Positions 17,744-27,124 of a stretch of DNA of 39,025 nt are shown here, piece after piece. The stretch is taken from NCBI GenBank assembly GCA_001725945.1, contig LRMT01000088.1, positions 1 to 39,025 on the forward strand. The letters run 5' to 3'. Source of the stretch: Cupriavidus sp. UYMMa02A (GTDB lineage Bacteria; Pseudomonadota; Gammaproteobacteria; Burkholderiales; Burkholderiaceae). The notes beneath the pieces are model-generated. The model was given only the letters and a program-made list of their open reading frames with translations, did no database searches and was not told the origin of the DNA. The position numbers and the translations under genes were made by a program. The stretch's first letter is position 1. The number at the start of each line of letters is the position of its first letter.

Positions 17744-19537
17744 TTACTTGTCGTCGACCTGCAGGATTGCCAGGAAGGCCTCCTGCGGAATCTCGACGGT
17801 GCCGACCTGCTTCATGCGCTTCTTGCCGGCCTTCTGCTTTTCCAGCAGCTTCTTCTTGCGGCTGATATCGCCGCCGTAGCACTTGGCCAGCACGTTCTTG
17901 CGCAGCGCCTTGACGTTTTCACGCGCAATGATATTCGAGCCAATCGCGGCCTGGATCGCCACGTCGTACATCTGGCGCGGAATGATCTCGCGCATTTTCG
18001 CGGCCACTTCGCGCCCGCGGTATTGCGAATTCGAGCGGTGCACGATCACCGACAGCGCATCGACCTTGTCGCTGTTGATCAGGATATCGACCTTGACCAC
18101 GTCGGACGGGCGATATTCCTTGAACTCGTAATCCATCGACGCATAACCGCGCGACACCGACTTCAGCCGATCGAAGAAATCCATCACGATTTCCGCCATC
18201 GGAATCTCGTAGGTCAGCTGCACCTGCTTGCCGTGGTAGCTCATGTTGATCTGCGTGCCGCGCTTCTGCGTGCACAGCGTAATCACCGAGCCAACATATT
18301 CCTGCGGCATGTACAGGTTGACCGTGACGATCGGCTCCAGGATGGCCTCGATCCGGCTCGGATCGGGCATCTTGGCCGGGTTCTCCACCGTCACCGTGGT
18401 GCCGTCGCGCATCTGTACCTGGTACACCACGGTCGGCGCCGTGGTGATCAGGTCCATGTCGAACTCGCGCTCGAGACGCTCCTGCACGATTTCCATGTGC
18501 AGCAGCCCCAGGAAGCCGCAGCGGAAGCCGAAGCCCAGCGCCTGTGACACTTCCGGCTCGAACATCAGCGAGGCGTCGTTCAGGCGCAGCTTCTCGAGCG
18601 ATTCGCGCAGTGCCTCGTACTGGTTGGACTCAACCGGGTACAGACCGGCGAACACCTGCGGCTTGACTTCCTTGAAGCCGGGCAGCGGCGCGCTGGCCTT
18701 GCGTGCCATGGTGGTGATCGTGTCGCCCACCTTGGCGGCCTTCAGTTCCTTGATGCCGGCGATCACGAAGCCCACCTGGCCCGCTGTCAGCGAATCCCGC
18801 GGCACCGATTTCGGCGAGAACACGCCCACCTGCTCCACCAGGTGCTGCGCGCCGGTGGCCATGAGCAGTACCTTGTCCTTCGGACGCAGCACGCCATTGA
18901 CCACGCGCACCAGCATGACCACGCCGACGTAGTTATCGAACCACGAGTCGATGATCAGCGCCTGCAGCGGTGCGCTGGCATCGCCCTCGGGCGGCGGGAC
19001 CTTCGCGATCAGCGCCTCGATCACGTCCTCCACGCCCTGGCCCGTCTTGGCCGAGCACGGCGTGGCGTCTTGTGCGTCGATGCCGATGACATCCTCGATT
19101 TCCTGGATGGCATTGGCCGGGTCGGCCTGCGGCAGGTCGATCTTGTTCAGCACGGGCACGACTTCCACGCCGAGCTCGATCGCGGTGTAGCAGTTGGCGA
19201 CGGTCTGCGCCTCGACGCCCTGCGAGGCGTCGACTACCAGCAGCGCGCCTTCGCACGCCGACAGCGAGCGGCTGACCTCGTAGCTGAAGTCGACGTGCCC
19301 CGGCGTGTCGATCAGGTTCAGGTTGTAGACCTGGCCATCACGCGCCTTGTAGGTCAGCGCGGCGGTTTGCGCCTTGATGGTGATGCCGCGCTCCTTCTCG
19401 ATATCCATCGAGTCGAGGACCTGGGCCTCCATTTCGCGATCGGACAGCCCCCCGCACAGCTGAATGATCCGGTCGGCCAGGGTGGATTTCCCATGGTCGA
19501 TATGGGCAATGATCGAGAAATTACGAATGTGGTCCAT
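17744..19537 (-). CDS. lepA: Elongation factor 4 (LepA)
   Basis: 597 residues, intact, the normal length. A translational GTPase that acts on ribosomes in initiation and under ionic stress. G1 is [14 protein letters not shown], then the GITIKAQTA switch, DTPGHVDF and [10 protein letters not shown]. The LepA-specific C-terminal domain contains [20 protein letters not shown]. The start [17 protein letters not shown] is standard. The 5' leader (19538-19822) carries two strong inverted repeats. It lies between mucD and lepB. Confidence 0.97.
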   Translation of the reverse strand: MDHIRNFSIIAHIDHGKSTLADRIIQLCGGLSDREMEAQVLDSMDIEKERGITIKAQTAALTYKARDGQVYNLNLIDTPGHVDFSYEVSRSLSACEGALLVVDASQGVEAQTVANCYTAIELGVEVVPVLNKIDLPQADPANAIQEIEDVIGIDAQDATPCSAKTGQGVEDVIEALIAKVPPPEGDASAPLQALIIDSWFDNYVGVVMLVRVVNGVLRPKDKVLLMATGAQHLVEQVGVFSPKSVPRDSLTAGQVGFVIAGIKELKAAKVGDTITTMARKASAPLPGFKEVKPQVFAGLYPVESNQYEALRESLEKLRLNDASLMFEPEVSQALGFGFRCGFLGLLHMEIVQERLEREFDMDLITTAPTVVYQVQMRDGTTVTVENPAKMPDPSRIEAILEPIVTVNLYMPQEYVGSVITLCTQKRGTQINMSYHGKQVQLTYEIPMAEIVMDFFDRLKSVSRGYASMDYEFKEYRPSDVVKVDILINSDKVDALSVIVHRSNSQYRGREVAAKMREIIPRQMYDVAIQAAIGSNIIARENVKALRKNVLAKCYGGDISRKKKLLEKQKAGKKRMKQVGTVEIPQEAFLAILQVDDK

Positions 19538-19569
19538 CTAATGTTCAGGCAGGCGCGGGCGTCTTCGCC

Positions 19570-19605
19570 CTCGCGGCAGCGGATTCGTGAACGGCCTGCC
19601 GCGAG
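19570..19605 (-). repeat. Inverted repeat in the lepA leader
   Basis: CTCGCGGCAG (19570-19579) and CTGCCGCGAG (19596-19605) are perfect 10-base arms with a 16-base spacer, 33 bases upstream of the lepA ATG. In the lepA mRNA they would form a stable stem-loop. No T-tract follows, so a leader or stabilising structure is likelier than a terminator. Confidence 0.5.
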
Positions 19606-19717
19606 CGCCCCGTGGGGACGCCCGCGGCCAGGCCGCAGGTCTTGGGGCGCGGATTTTGCGCCAATCTGGAATTTTACCGGATTTTCAATGACTTCCGGGC
19701 CGTGAATAGGCGAACCG

Positions 19718-19739
19718 CCGATCGCTCGCGAGCGATCGG
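19718..19739. repeat. 22-base perfect palindrome between mucD and lepA
   Basis: The arms CCGATCGCTCG and CGAGCGATCGG are exact reverse complements with no spacer, so both strands read the same. As RNA it gives a 9-base stem with a CGCG loop. It lies 84 bases past the mucD stop and about 180 bases before lepA. No T-run follows on either strand. It could be a protein site or an extragenic hairpin. Confidence 0.5.
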
Positions 19740-19822
19740 AAGTGCCCGTTCAGGCGCATGCGTGTGCCGCAAGCCCTCTCATACGTCTTGCTGCACAACG
19801 CAAGCCGCAGCAAGACGCACGG

Positions 19823-21318
19823 TCAGCGGGCTGCCGTGGCTCCCGGACGCAGCGTCAGGACCTGCGTGCATCGCCGCGGCGCACGAACACGGCGGCAATG
19901 CGGTTCTTGTCCAGACCCTTGACCAGGTCATTGAACTGCGCGCGCCGGTCACGTCGGTATCGCCGAGCCGCAGGATGATGTCGCCGGGGCGAATCCCGGC
20001 GCGCATGGCCGGACCATCCGAGACTTCGACCTCTACGCCGGACTTCACCTTCAGTTCCTTCAGACGGGCATCGGGAATGTCATTGACGATCAGCCCCAGC
20101 GCGTTGGGCTTGGCCGCCTGCGTGCTGCTCTCATCCTTCTGCGACGGCGCGTTGCGTGCTTTCGCACGGCTTTCCGGCTCCAGCTCCGTCACGGTGATCG
20201 ATACATCGCGGGTCGCACCCTTGCGCCACAACTGCATCGGCACCCGCGTGCCCGGCTTGGTATCGCCGACCATGCGCGGCAGGTCGGATGCCTTTTCGAT
20301 CTCGCGGCCGTTGAACTTCAGGATGATATCGCCCGGCTCGATGCCGGCCTTCTCCGCCGGACCACCCGGCTCCACGCTGCCGACCAGCGCGCCGCGCGCG
20401 CGACCCAGCCCGAGCGAATCCGCCACTTCCTTGGTCACATCCCCGATCGCCACGGCAATGCGTCCGCGCGTGACGCGGCCAGACGTCTTGAGCTGTTCGG
20501 TGACGCGCAGGGCCTCGTCGATCGGGATCGCGAACGAAATACCCATATAGCCGCCGCTGCGGCTGTAGATCTGCGAGTTGATGCCGATGACCTCGCCCCG
20601 CAGGTTGATCAGGGGGCCGCCGGAATTGCCGGGGTTGACCGCCACATCGGTCTGGATGAATGGCAGGTAGTCGCCGGTATCACGGCCCTTGGCGGACACG
20701 ATCCCGGCGGTCACGCTGTTGTCGAGCCCGAACGGCGAACCGATTGCCAGCACCCACTCGCCCGCGCGCACCTTGTCCGAATCGCCGAGCGTCAGCTCGG
20801 CAGTCCCGTGGCCTCGACCTTGATAAGTGCCACGTCGGTACGCTTGTCCACACCGATCAGCTTGGCCTTGAACTCGCGCTTGTCGGGCAGCGTGACGTAG
20901 ATCGTTTCCGCGTCGGCCACCACGTGGGCGTTGGTCATCACATAGCCGTCCTGGCTGATGATGAAGCCGGAGCCGACGCCACGGCTTTGCTCCTCGCCCT
21001 GCGGTGGCTGCGGTGGCTGGCCGCGTCGCGGCGGTGTGCCAGGCGTCGGGGCGCCCGGCATCGGCACACCGAAGAAGCGCCGGAAGAATTCGGCCATCTC
21101 ATCGTCTTCGCTGCCCTGGCCGGCACGCGAGCGCACGCGCTCGGTGGTCCGGATGTTGACCACGGCGGGGCTGGCCTTTTCCACCAGGTCGGTGAAATCC
21201 GGGAGGTTGTAGTTGGAAGCTGCAGCCTGGGCATGGCCCACTTCGGCAACCGCCGGGCCAAGAATCAATATGGCAGCCATGACCATGGCACGCGCAGGGC
21301 TGGGGATCTGAACGTCAT
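19823..21318 (-). CDS. mucD: DegP/MucD-type periplasmic serine protease (frame broken four times)
   Basis: A periplasmic HtrA-family protease/chaperone of about 499 residues. The start is ATG 21318 with a GGGAG ribosome site, giving MTFRSPALR and, after one missing base near 21290, a signal peptide ending GHAQA. The trypsin-like domain has the triad His in MTNAHVV, Asp in [10 protein letters not shown] and Ser in [14 protein letters not shown]1 is around [20 protein letters not shown] and PDZ2 around [20 protein letters not shown]. Further single missing bases at about 20796, 19940 and 19864 restore [12 protein letters not shown] and the end [12 protein letters not shown]. It follows rpoE-rseA-rseB, as mucD follows algU-mucA-mucB in pseudomonads. 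Confidence 0.92.
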
Positions 21319-21447
21319 CGACAACTCCCGGGATTCAGCAAATGATGAGGTACCGGCTGGAACAAATACCGGAGGTCCCGCACAGGGGCGACCGAACGTC
21401 ACCGGACGCACGGGCGTGCAAGCCCCGCATCCGGCACTTGTACGTGC

Positions 21448-22535
21448 TCAGTGTAACGCCTTGGGAGGGTGGTATTCCACGGCCGACGCGAACTGCCGCA
21501 CCGTGCTGGCGGGAACTTCGCCGACCACTGTAATCCAGTAGTCGGCAATGCGGCGCACCACCACCTGTGTGGCGCCCAGCGACGCGACGCCCTCTCGGCG
21601 CACACGCTGCTCGGACACAGGCTCGATGAACACCGACAATCCGGTCAGCCCATCGCTGTACACGACCTGAAGCACCTCGAATACCTGTCCGCGTCCGTTG
21701 CCCTGCGCAGGCGCGCGCAATTCGCCGAGCGGTCGGCGCACCTCGCGGATCTTCTGGAAGCCCTTCAGCGGGACAGGGATGTTCCAGCCCTCGTCCGCGA
21801 CGTTGGTCGGCTGGTACGTGACCTCGTAGTGATTCCAGGAACTCGCATTCTTGATGGCGCCAAGAATGCGCTGCTTGTCGGACGGCACGCCGATCTCGAC
21901 TTGGGAAACGCGACCTGCTCCAGTATCTTGCCGCCGTCGCCGACGGTCTGTGCACGCATCAGGAGGCCCGAATTCTTCTCGGCCCACAGGCGTACGGCAT
22001 AGCGGGCCGTGTCGTGCGGCTCCAGCGAGAACACTTCGCACTCCACGCCCGCCACACGCTCGCCCGGCAGCTTGCGCATGTCGTAGAGATCGAGCACATC
22101 GCTCTTGTTGGTGGCCAGCAGCGCCGGGAAGCGGTCCTTCGCCTCCTGCTTCTCGATGACCACGAGCTTTGCTTCGGGGATCAGGCTGTGGACCACATCG
22201 TTCTGTCGCAGCACCTCTCGCGGCTTGCCGTCGAGTGTTTCCAGGCGCTCGTATTCGTTGTGGACGAGGTCGCTATAGTGCTGGATCTTCGACGCGTGCA
22301 TCACGCTGCCGCGCTGGTAGATCAGCGTGCCGACATAATTCTCGCGCTGTGCTGCACGGTGGATCTTGCTGAGCCAGGCCGATGCGTCGCGGCGATTCAG
22401 CGAATTGTCCAAGGGCTGCGCCGTTGCGGCCGCCGCGCTCAGACACAAAGCCAGAAAAAAGGACCTACGCAGGGCCCCAATTCTCGGTGCGCCCGCTGCA
22501 TTGGCGGGCGACCATCCTTTGTGCATGTCCGGCAT
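21448..22535 (-). CDS. rseB: Sigma-E regulatory protein RseB/MucB (frame broken once)
   Basis: About 362 residues. A periplasmic protein that binds RseA, shields it from DegS-type cleavage and senses mislocalised lipoproteins or LPS. There is an N-terminal hydrophobic export segment (SFFLALCLSAAAATAQP). The LolA-like large domain shows RENYVGTLIYQRGSVMHASK and HYSDLVHNEYERLETLDGKP. The small C-terminal domain ends with QVVVRRIADYWITVVGEVP. TTTT read as TTT at about 21907 breaks the frame; restoring it gives VAFSQVEIGVPSDKQ. The start overlaps the rseA stop (TAATG), indicating coupling. mucD follows 129 bases later. Confidence 0.92.
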
Positions 22536-23167
22536 TATTCCTGCGAATTGTCCTGAGAGAAATTGGCACCATTGGCGACCGCACGCATGGTCGGCACGAA
22601 TGCCTCCGTCGCGACGGAGTTACGGTGGGCACGCAGGTATTCGTCCAGCCGCGGATCGCGGATCATCTGGGCGTTTTCGGCTGCGACGGTAACGATGTTT
22701 GCGGGCTTGGCTGCGGCCGGCTGGTTGGCGCGTGCAACCACCGCGTCAGGCGTACCCAGGTCGGCCGGTCCGCGCAATTGCGGTACCACGACCCAGCTCA
22801 CGGCCGCCACCGCCGCGGCAATCGCCGTGCCAGGCATGACCCGGCGCACCCAGGAAGGGCGCAGCAGCAGACGCTGGCGCATGCCGGCGGCCTGGGCCAC
22901 GGCGGGCACGAGCACGTGCGGCTCGTCGTCGAGGCGCGCGGAGAAGCGGGCGAGGAAATCGCTGGTCGAACCTGCATGGCTGAGCTCTTCCGAGCGCAGC
23001 GTATCGCCGATCATCTGGAACACGGTCCAGTTCGCCATGCCCGATTCGCTCTTGGCGAGCGCGACGACGGCATCGACCTCGTGCGGCGCCAGTTCGCCAT
23101 CCATCAAGACGGAGATCTGCTCCGCCGCTTCCACTACATGAACCGACTGCTTATGAGCCTGACCCAT
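22535..23167 (-). CDS. rseA: Anti-sigma-E factor RseA/MucA
   Basis: 210 residues from the ATG at 23167, which has a GGGGTGG ribosome site; a TTG four codons upstream is possible. The cytoplasmic anti-sigma domain has ISVLMDGELAPHEVDAVVA and NWTVFQMIGDTLRSEE, the usual RseA N-terminal motifs. One membrane helix (VMPGTAIAAAVAAVSWVVV, residues about 108-126) leads to a periplasmic tail with PRLDEYLRAHRNSV, where RseB and site-1 cleavage would act. The frame is intact. It is encoded between rpoE and rseB. Confidence 0.93.
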   Translation of the reverse strand: MGQAHKQSVHVVEAAEQISVLMDGELAPHEVDAVVALAKSESGMANWTVFQMIGDTLRSEELSHAGSTSDFLARFSARLDDEPHVLVPAVAQAAGMRQRLLLRPSWVRRVMPGTAIAAAVAAVSWVVVPQLRGPADLGTPDAVVARANQPAAAKPANIVTVAAENAQMIRDPRLDEYLRAHRNSVATEAFVPTMRAVANGANFSQDNSQE

Positions 23168-23277
23168 TTCCCACCCCAAGACATTCCAATTCCATTGAAC
23201 ACCGATAATCCCGTCACTTGCTGTCGCTTATCGATGCAGGAATAGGCTGCAACGCTGGCCGCACGACATTCTTCTTA

Positions 23278-23876
23278 CTACCATCGCTTGCCCTCTGCCG
23301 TTCCCAGCAACGGGCGCAATTTCTCGGCAATCGCCTCGCGCGCACGGAATATGCGCGAACGCACAGTCCCGATCGGCAACCCATCGCCTCGGCGATCTCC
23401 TCATAGCTGAGGCCTTCGATCTCGCGCAAGGTGATGGCGGTACGCAATTCCTCGGGCAGAGCCTCCATCGCGCGGTTCACCGTCTCGGCAACCTGGCGCG
23501 TGTGAAGCATCGACTCCGGCGTATTGATATCCCTTAGTTGCTCACCATCCGCAAAAGTTTCAGCCTCTTCTGCATCGATGTCGCTGGACGCTTCGGGGCG
23601 CCGTCCCTGCGTGGCCAGATAGTTCTTGGCCGTGTTCACGGCGATCCGGTACAGCCACGTGTAAAAGGCCGATTCCCCGCGGAACTGGGGTAAGGCGCGA
23701 TAGGCCTTGATAAAGGAATCCTGCGCCACGTCCTCGACTTCAGCGGGATCTCTCACCAGGCGCGAAATCAGGCGAATGATCTTCCGATGGTATTTCGTCA
23801 CCAGAAGTTCAAATGCCCGCTTGTCGCCCTGTTGGACGCGTTCAACTAGGAGCTGATCGGCTTCGCGTTCGCTCAC
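23278..23876 (-). CDS. rpoE: RNA polymerase sigma-E factor (frame broken once)
   Basis: An ECF sigma factor for the envelope-stress regulon, 199 residues after repair. Region 2 shows FELLVTKYHRKIIRLISRLV, DVAQDSFIKAYRALPQFRG and FYTWLYRIAVNTAKNYL. Region 4 shows ALPEELRTAITLREIEGLSY and EEIAEAMGCPIGTVRSRIFR. CC read as C at about 23376 disrupts the last helix; repair gives the normal end EKLRPLLGTAEGKRW. The start MSEREADQLLVERVQQGD is typical. It heads the rseA-rseB-mucD unit. I see no convincing sigma-E autoregulatory promoter in 23877-23987. Confidence 0.95.
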
Positions 23877-23987
23877 GTATGGCTCACCTGCAGTGTATCT
23901 CTTGGTTTGGTCATCACGACGAACGTTGTATTTTACCTACGAACTGCCGATCGCCCGGTGCTTCAAAGTGCATGCTGTGACCGCTGC

Positions 23988-24512
23988 CTAACAATAACGT
24001 TCCCGATCGCCTTGCACTGGTTGCACCTCTCGTGCAACCGCCATCGCAAATCGGGCCGCTCGCACCACGCGCGGGGATCGGGCCTGAAACGGTAAAACCA
24101 GCAACCCCCGGCGTTTGTCGCGGCCCTGCGCAAGGCTTAGAAAGTGAATGCCGCCGATGTTCCAGCTACCCGTCACGACAGCGGTTTCACGGCCGGCACC
24201 GGGCCGCCGCACCACTACACGAGGCATGCCGTACCGCTGCGGCGAGGGCAGGACTGCGGAACAAGACTGGCCGGCCCATGACCACCAGTCGCGCGCGACC
24301 CATGCCAGCAGGGCGGCCAGGCCAAGCCATGCGGTACAAATCAGGAAGGAATAGAGACTGCCGGCCTGCGCTTGAGGCGCTATCGCACTCAGGCACATCC
24401 TGGCCAGCAGGCCAAGGGCAGCAGCCTCGCCGGCCCAGAACACGAGCAGGGCCCACCGCAAGCGATGGAGCCCGCCGATTCGGAAGCCGGCGAGGCGTTT
24501 CCGTAACACCGA
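23988..24512 (-). CDS. Conserved-looking two-helix membrane protein between fabF and rpoE
   Basis: The minus-strand frame is open from upstream of the fabF stop. A GTG at 24512 gives 174 residues and avoids overlap with fabF; no strong ribosome site is visible. Two adjacent hydrophobic segments (WALLVFWAGEAAALGLLARM, then LYSFLICTAWLGLAALLAWV) precede a soluble domain with YGMPRVVVRRPG, VVTGSWNIGGIHFLSL and RGLLVLPFQARSPRVVRAAR. The layout (short N-terminus, helical hairpin, small beta-rich domain with a W-x-x-G strand and an L-P-x-x-x-x-P closing motif) recalls YgfX/CptA-type proteins, but I cannot confirm homology. Position next to rpoE suggests an envelope role, which is only inference. 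Confidence 0.55.
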   Translation of the reverse strand, partial: SVLRKRLAGFRIGGLHRLRWALLVFWAGEAAALGLLARMCLSAIAPQAQAGSLYSFLICTAWLGLAALLAWVARDWWSWAGQSCSAVLPSPQRYGMPRVVVRRPGAGRETAVVTGSWNIGGIHFLSLAQGRDKRRGLLVLPFQARSPRVVRAARFAMAVAREVQPVQGDRERYC

Positions 24513-24513
24513 A

Positions 24514-25746
24514 TCAGGGGCGACGGAAGACAAGCGTGCCGTTAGTACCGCCGAAGCCGAAGTTGTTCTTGACGGCCACATCGATCTTCATCTCACGCGC
24601 CGTGTTGGCAACGTAATCCAGGTCGCACTCGGGATCCTGGTTATCGATGTTGATGGTCGGCGGCGACACTTGGTTGTGCAAGGCCAGCACGGTGAAGACG
24701 GATTCCAAGCCGCCAGCGCCACCCAGCAGGTGGCCGGTCATCGACTTGGTCGAATTCACCACCATCTTGTAGGCGTGGTCGCCAAAGGCTGCCTTGACGG
24801 CATCGGACTCGTTCTTGTCGCCGAGCGGCGTGGACGTGCCGTGCGCGTTCAGGTACTGGACCTGGTCCGCGTTGATGCCTGCGTCCCTGAGCGCGTTGAC
24901 CATGCAGCGGCGCGGGCCATCCATGTTCGGTGCGGTCATGTGGAAAGCGTCGCCGCTCATGCCAAAGCCAACGAGTTCAGCATAGATGCGCGCACCACGT
25001 GCCTTCGCCGATTCGTACTCTTCGAGCATCATGACGCCGGCGCCCTCGCCCAGCACGAAGCCGTCGCGGTCCTTGTCCCAAGGACGCGAAGCCGCCGCGG
25101 GATCGTCATTGCGCGTTGACAGCGCGCGCGCGGCCGCGAAACCGCCAATACCCAGCGGCGACACGGTCGACTCGGCGCCGCCCGCCAGCATGGCATCGGC
25201 GTCGCCGGCCTGGATCAGGCGGGCCGCCAGGCCAATGCTATGCAGGCCGGTCGTGCACGCCGTTACCGCAGCAAGGTTCGGACCCTTCAGTCCGTGCATG
25301 ATCGACAGGTGGCCCGAGATCATGTTGATGATCGAGCCCGGCACGAAGAACGGCGAGATGCGGCGCGGACCACGCTCGGTCAGCGTGGCATGCGTTTCCT
25401 CGATCAGCGGCAAGCCGCCAATGCCCGAGCCCACCAGCACGCCGATGCGTTCGGCGTTGGCTTCGGTCACTTCCAGGCCGCTGTCCTTGAGCGCCTGCGC
25501 GCCGGCCGCAATGCCGAAGTGGATGAACGTATCCATATTGCGGGCTTCCTTGGCGGGGATGTAATCCTCGGCATTGAAGCCCTTCACTTCACCGGCAAAG
25601 TGCACGGAAAGCGCGGAATGATCGAATTTGGTGACGGTGGCGATGCCCGACTTGCCGGCAACCAGGTTGGCCCAGCCTTCGGCAACCGTGTTTCCGACCG
25701 GAGACACAAGGCCAAGCCCAGTGACAACGACGCGACGACGGCTCAC
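24514..25746 (-). CDS. fabF: Beta-ketoacyl-ACP synthase II
   Basis: 410 residues, intact. It condenses malonyl-ACP with acyl-ACP in fatty-acid elongation and controls unsaturated chain length with temperature. The thiolase-fold catalytic Cys is in [14 protein letters not shown] (about residue 163). The two active-site histidines are in [12 protein letters not shown] and [13 protein letters not shown]. The start [19 protein letters not shown] is standard. It lies 207 bases after acpP, and the spacer contains a large hairpin. It ends the plsX-fabH-fabD-fabG-acpP-fabF series. Confidence 0.97.
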   Translation of the reverse strand: MSRRRVVVTGLGLVSPVGNTVAEGWANLVAGKSGIATVTKFDHSALSVHFAGEVKGFNAEDYIPAKEARNMDTFIHFGIAAGAQALKDSGLEVTEANAERIGVLVGSGIGGLPLIEETHATLTERGPRRISPFFVPGSIINMISGHLSIMHGLKGPNLAAVTACTTGLHSIGLAARLIQAGDADAMLAGGAESTVSPLGIGGFAAARALSTRNDDPAAASRPWDKDRDGFVLGEGAGVMMLEEYESAKARGARIYAELVGFGMSGDAFHMTAPNMDGPRRCMVNALRDAGINADQVQYLNAHGTSTPLGDKNESDAVKAAFGDHAYKMVVNSTKSMTGHLLGGAGGLESVFTVLALHNQVSPPTINIDNQDPECDLDYVANTAREMKIDVAVKNNFGFGGTNGTLVFRRP

Positions 25747-25874
25747 TATGATTTCCTACGGGTGCGTGATGCAGGATCCGTGATACATGCTGCGGCATTC
25801 CCTCACCGGCTTGCTGGCCAGGTGATCAGGTTCGCGCGGCACATGCCCTGATTCTGCGTCTTCGAACAGACGAA

Positions 25875-25932
25875 AGCCACAGAAAACAGCAAGGCGCTAC
25901 CGCAACGGTGCGCCCGCCCGCCTTCTGTGGCT
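25875..25932 (-). promoter_or_regulatory. Large nested hairpin in the acpP-fabF spacer
   Basis: Outer arms AGCCACAGAA (25875-25884) and TTCTGTGGCT (25923-25932) are perfect 10-base complements. Inside, the minus-strand RNA reads GGCGC-ACCG-TTG-CGGT-A-GCGCC (25914-25893), a second strong stem with one bulged A. The structure starts 22 bases after the acpP stop. It is followed by TTTCG, not a long T-run. It may protect the acpP 3' end or attenuate read-through into fabF. Confidence 0.6.
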
Positions 25933-25953
25933 CGGAATTCAGAAACGACTGCC

Positions 25954-26193
25954 TCAGGCCTTGACGTGCGCGGTGGCGTAGTCGATTGCCTGCTGCACGG
26001 TCGTGATCTTTTCGGCTTCCTCATCCGGAATTTCCATGCCGAATTCATCTTCCAACGCCATCACGAGTTCAACCGTGTCCAGCGAGTCTGCGCCGAGGTC
26101 GTTCACGAACGACGATTCGTTCTTGATGTCCGCTTCGGCCACGCCAAGCTGTTCTGCCACGATTTTCTTGACGCGTTGTTCGATATTGTCCAT
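25954..26193 (-). CDS. acpP: Acyl carrier protein
   Basis: 79 residues from the ATG at 26193, preceded by GGAGGG; the longer open frame upstream is not used. ACP carries growing acyl chains on a phosphopantetheine arm. The attachment Ser is in the canonical [17 protein letters not shown] (helix II), and the protein is strongly acidic as expected. Helices [17 protein letters not shown] and [16 protein letters not shown] complete the fold. It lies between fabG and fabF. The intact frame and strong ribosome site fit its very high expression. Confidence 0.98.
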
Positions 26194-26361
26194 GTAACCC
26201 TCCAGGGAAGTTCGACAAAAGTGGGCGCATTTTAGCAGGTTTGCGGCGTCAGAAATGCCGCCTGCCAAGCTTTGCAAGAATCGCGCCCGATTGGTTCGGA
26301 AAACTACGACTTCAGGCAGCTTCTTCCGGCTTCTTCTCCGAAAGATCCACCCAAAAACTCA

Positions 26362-27110
26362 TTAATTCATGTACATGCCGCCGTTCACATGCAGCGTGGT
26401 GCCGGTGATATAGGCGGCTTGCGGACCCGCCAGGAAGGCCACCGCATTGGCGATATCTTCCGGCTGGCCCAGGCGGCCAAGCGGGATCTGCTGCTTGAGC
26501 GAAGCATGCTGCTCTTCGGACAGCGCCTTGGTCATGTCGGTATCGATAAAGCCCGGCGCGACGCAGTTGACGGTCACATTGCGGCTGCCGATTTCGGCAG
26601 CCAGCGAACGGGTCATTCCCGCCACGCCCGCCTTGGCAGCCGAGTAGTTCATCTGGCCCGGGTTGCCCACCGAGCCGACCACTGAAGTGATGTTGATGAT
26701 GCGGCCCTGGCGTGCTTTCATCATCGGACGCAGCACCGCCCGCGACAGGCGGAACACCGAAGTCAGGTTGGTCTGGATGACCGCGACCCAGTCCTCGTCC
26801 TTCATGCGCATGGCGAGCTGGTCCTGCGTGATGCCGGCATTGTTGACCAGCACGCCGATGCCGCCGTGACCCTTCACGATCTCGTCGATCAGGGCGTCGC
26901 AGGCTGCCGCGTCATTGACGTTCAGCACTGCGCCCTTGCCCTTGAGCCCTTCGGCGCCGAGGTATTCGGTGATGCCGGCAGCGCCGGATTCGCTCGTGGC
27001 GGTACCGATCACGGTGGCGCCTGGCGGGCCAGTTCGAGCGCGATGGCGCGGCCGATGCCGCGCGACGCGCCGGTGACAAGTGCTACCTGGTTTTCCAAGA
27101 ACTTCGTCAT
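26362..27110 (-). CDS. fabG: 3-oxoacyl-ACP reductase FabG (frame broken once)
   Basis: An NADPH-dependent reductase of the short-chain dehydrogenase family, 249 residues after repair. Landmarks are the nucleotide-binding VALVTGASRGIGRAIALELA, NNAG in VLVNNAGITQD, and the catalytic Ser-Tyr-Lys in INITSVVGSVGNPGQMNYSA followed by AKAG. The C-terminus is GTTLHVNGGMYMN. The N-terminal part ends prematurely because GGC is read as GC at about 27020; one added base gives LARQGATVIGTATS. The ATG at 27110 lies 14 bases after the fabD stop. It is essential in bacteria with one FabG, so the break is probably not real. Confidence 0.96.
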
Positions 27111-27124
27111 TGCCAATCCTTTCC

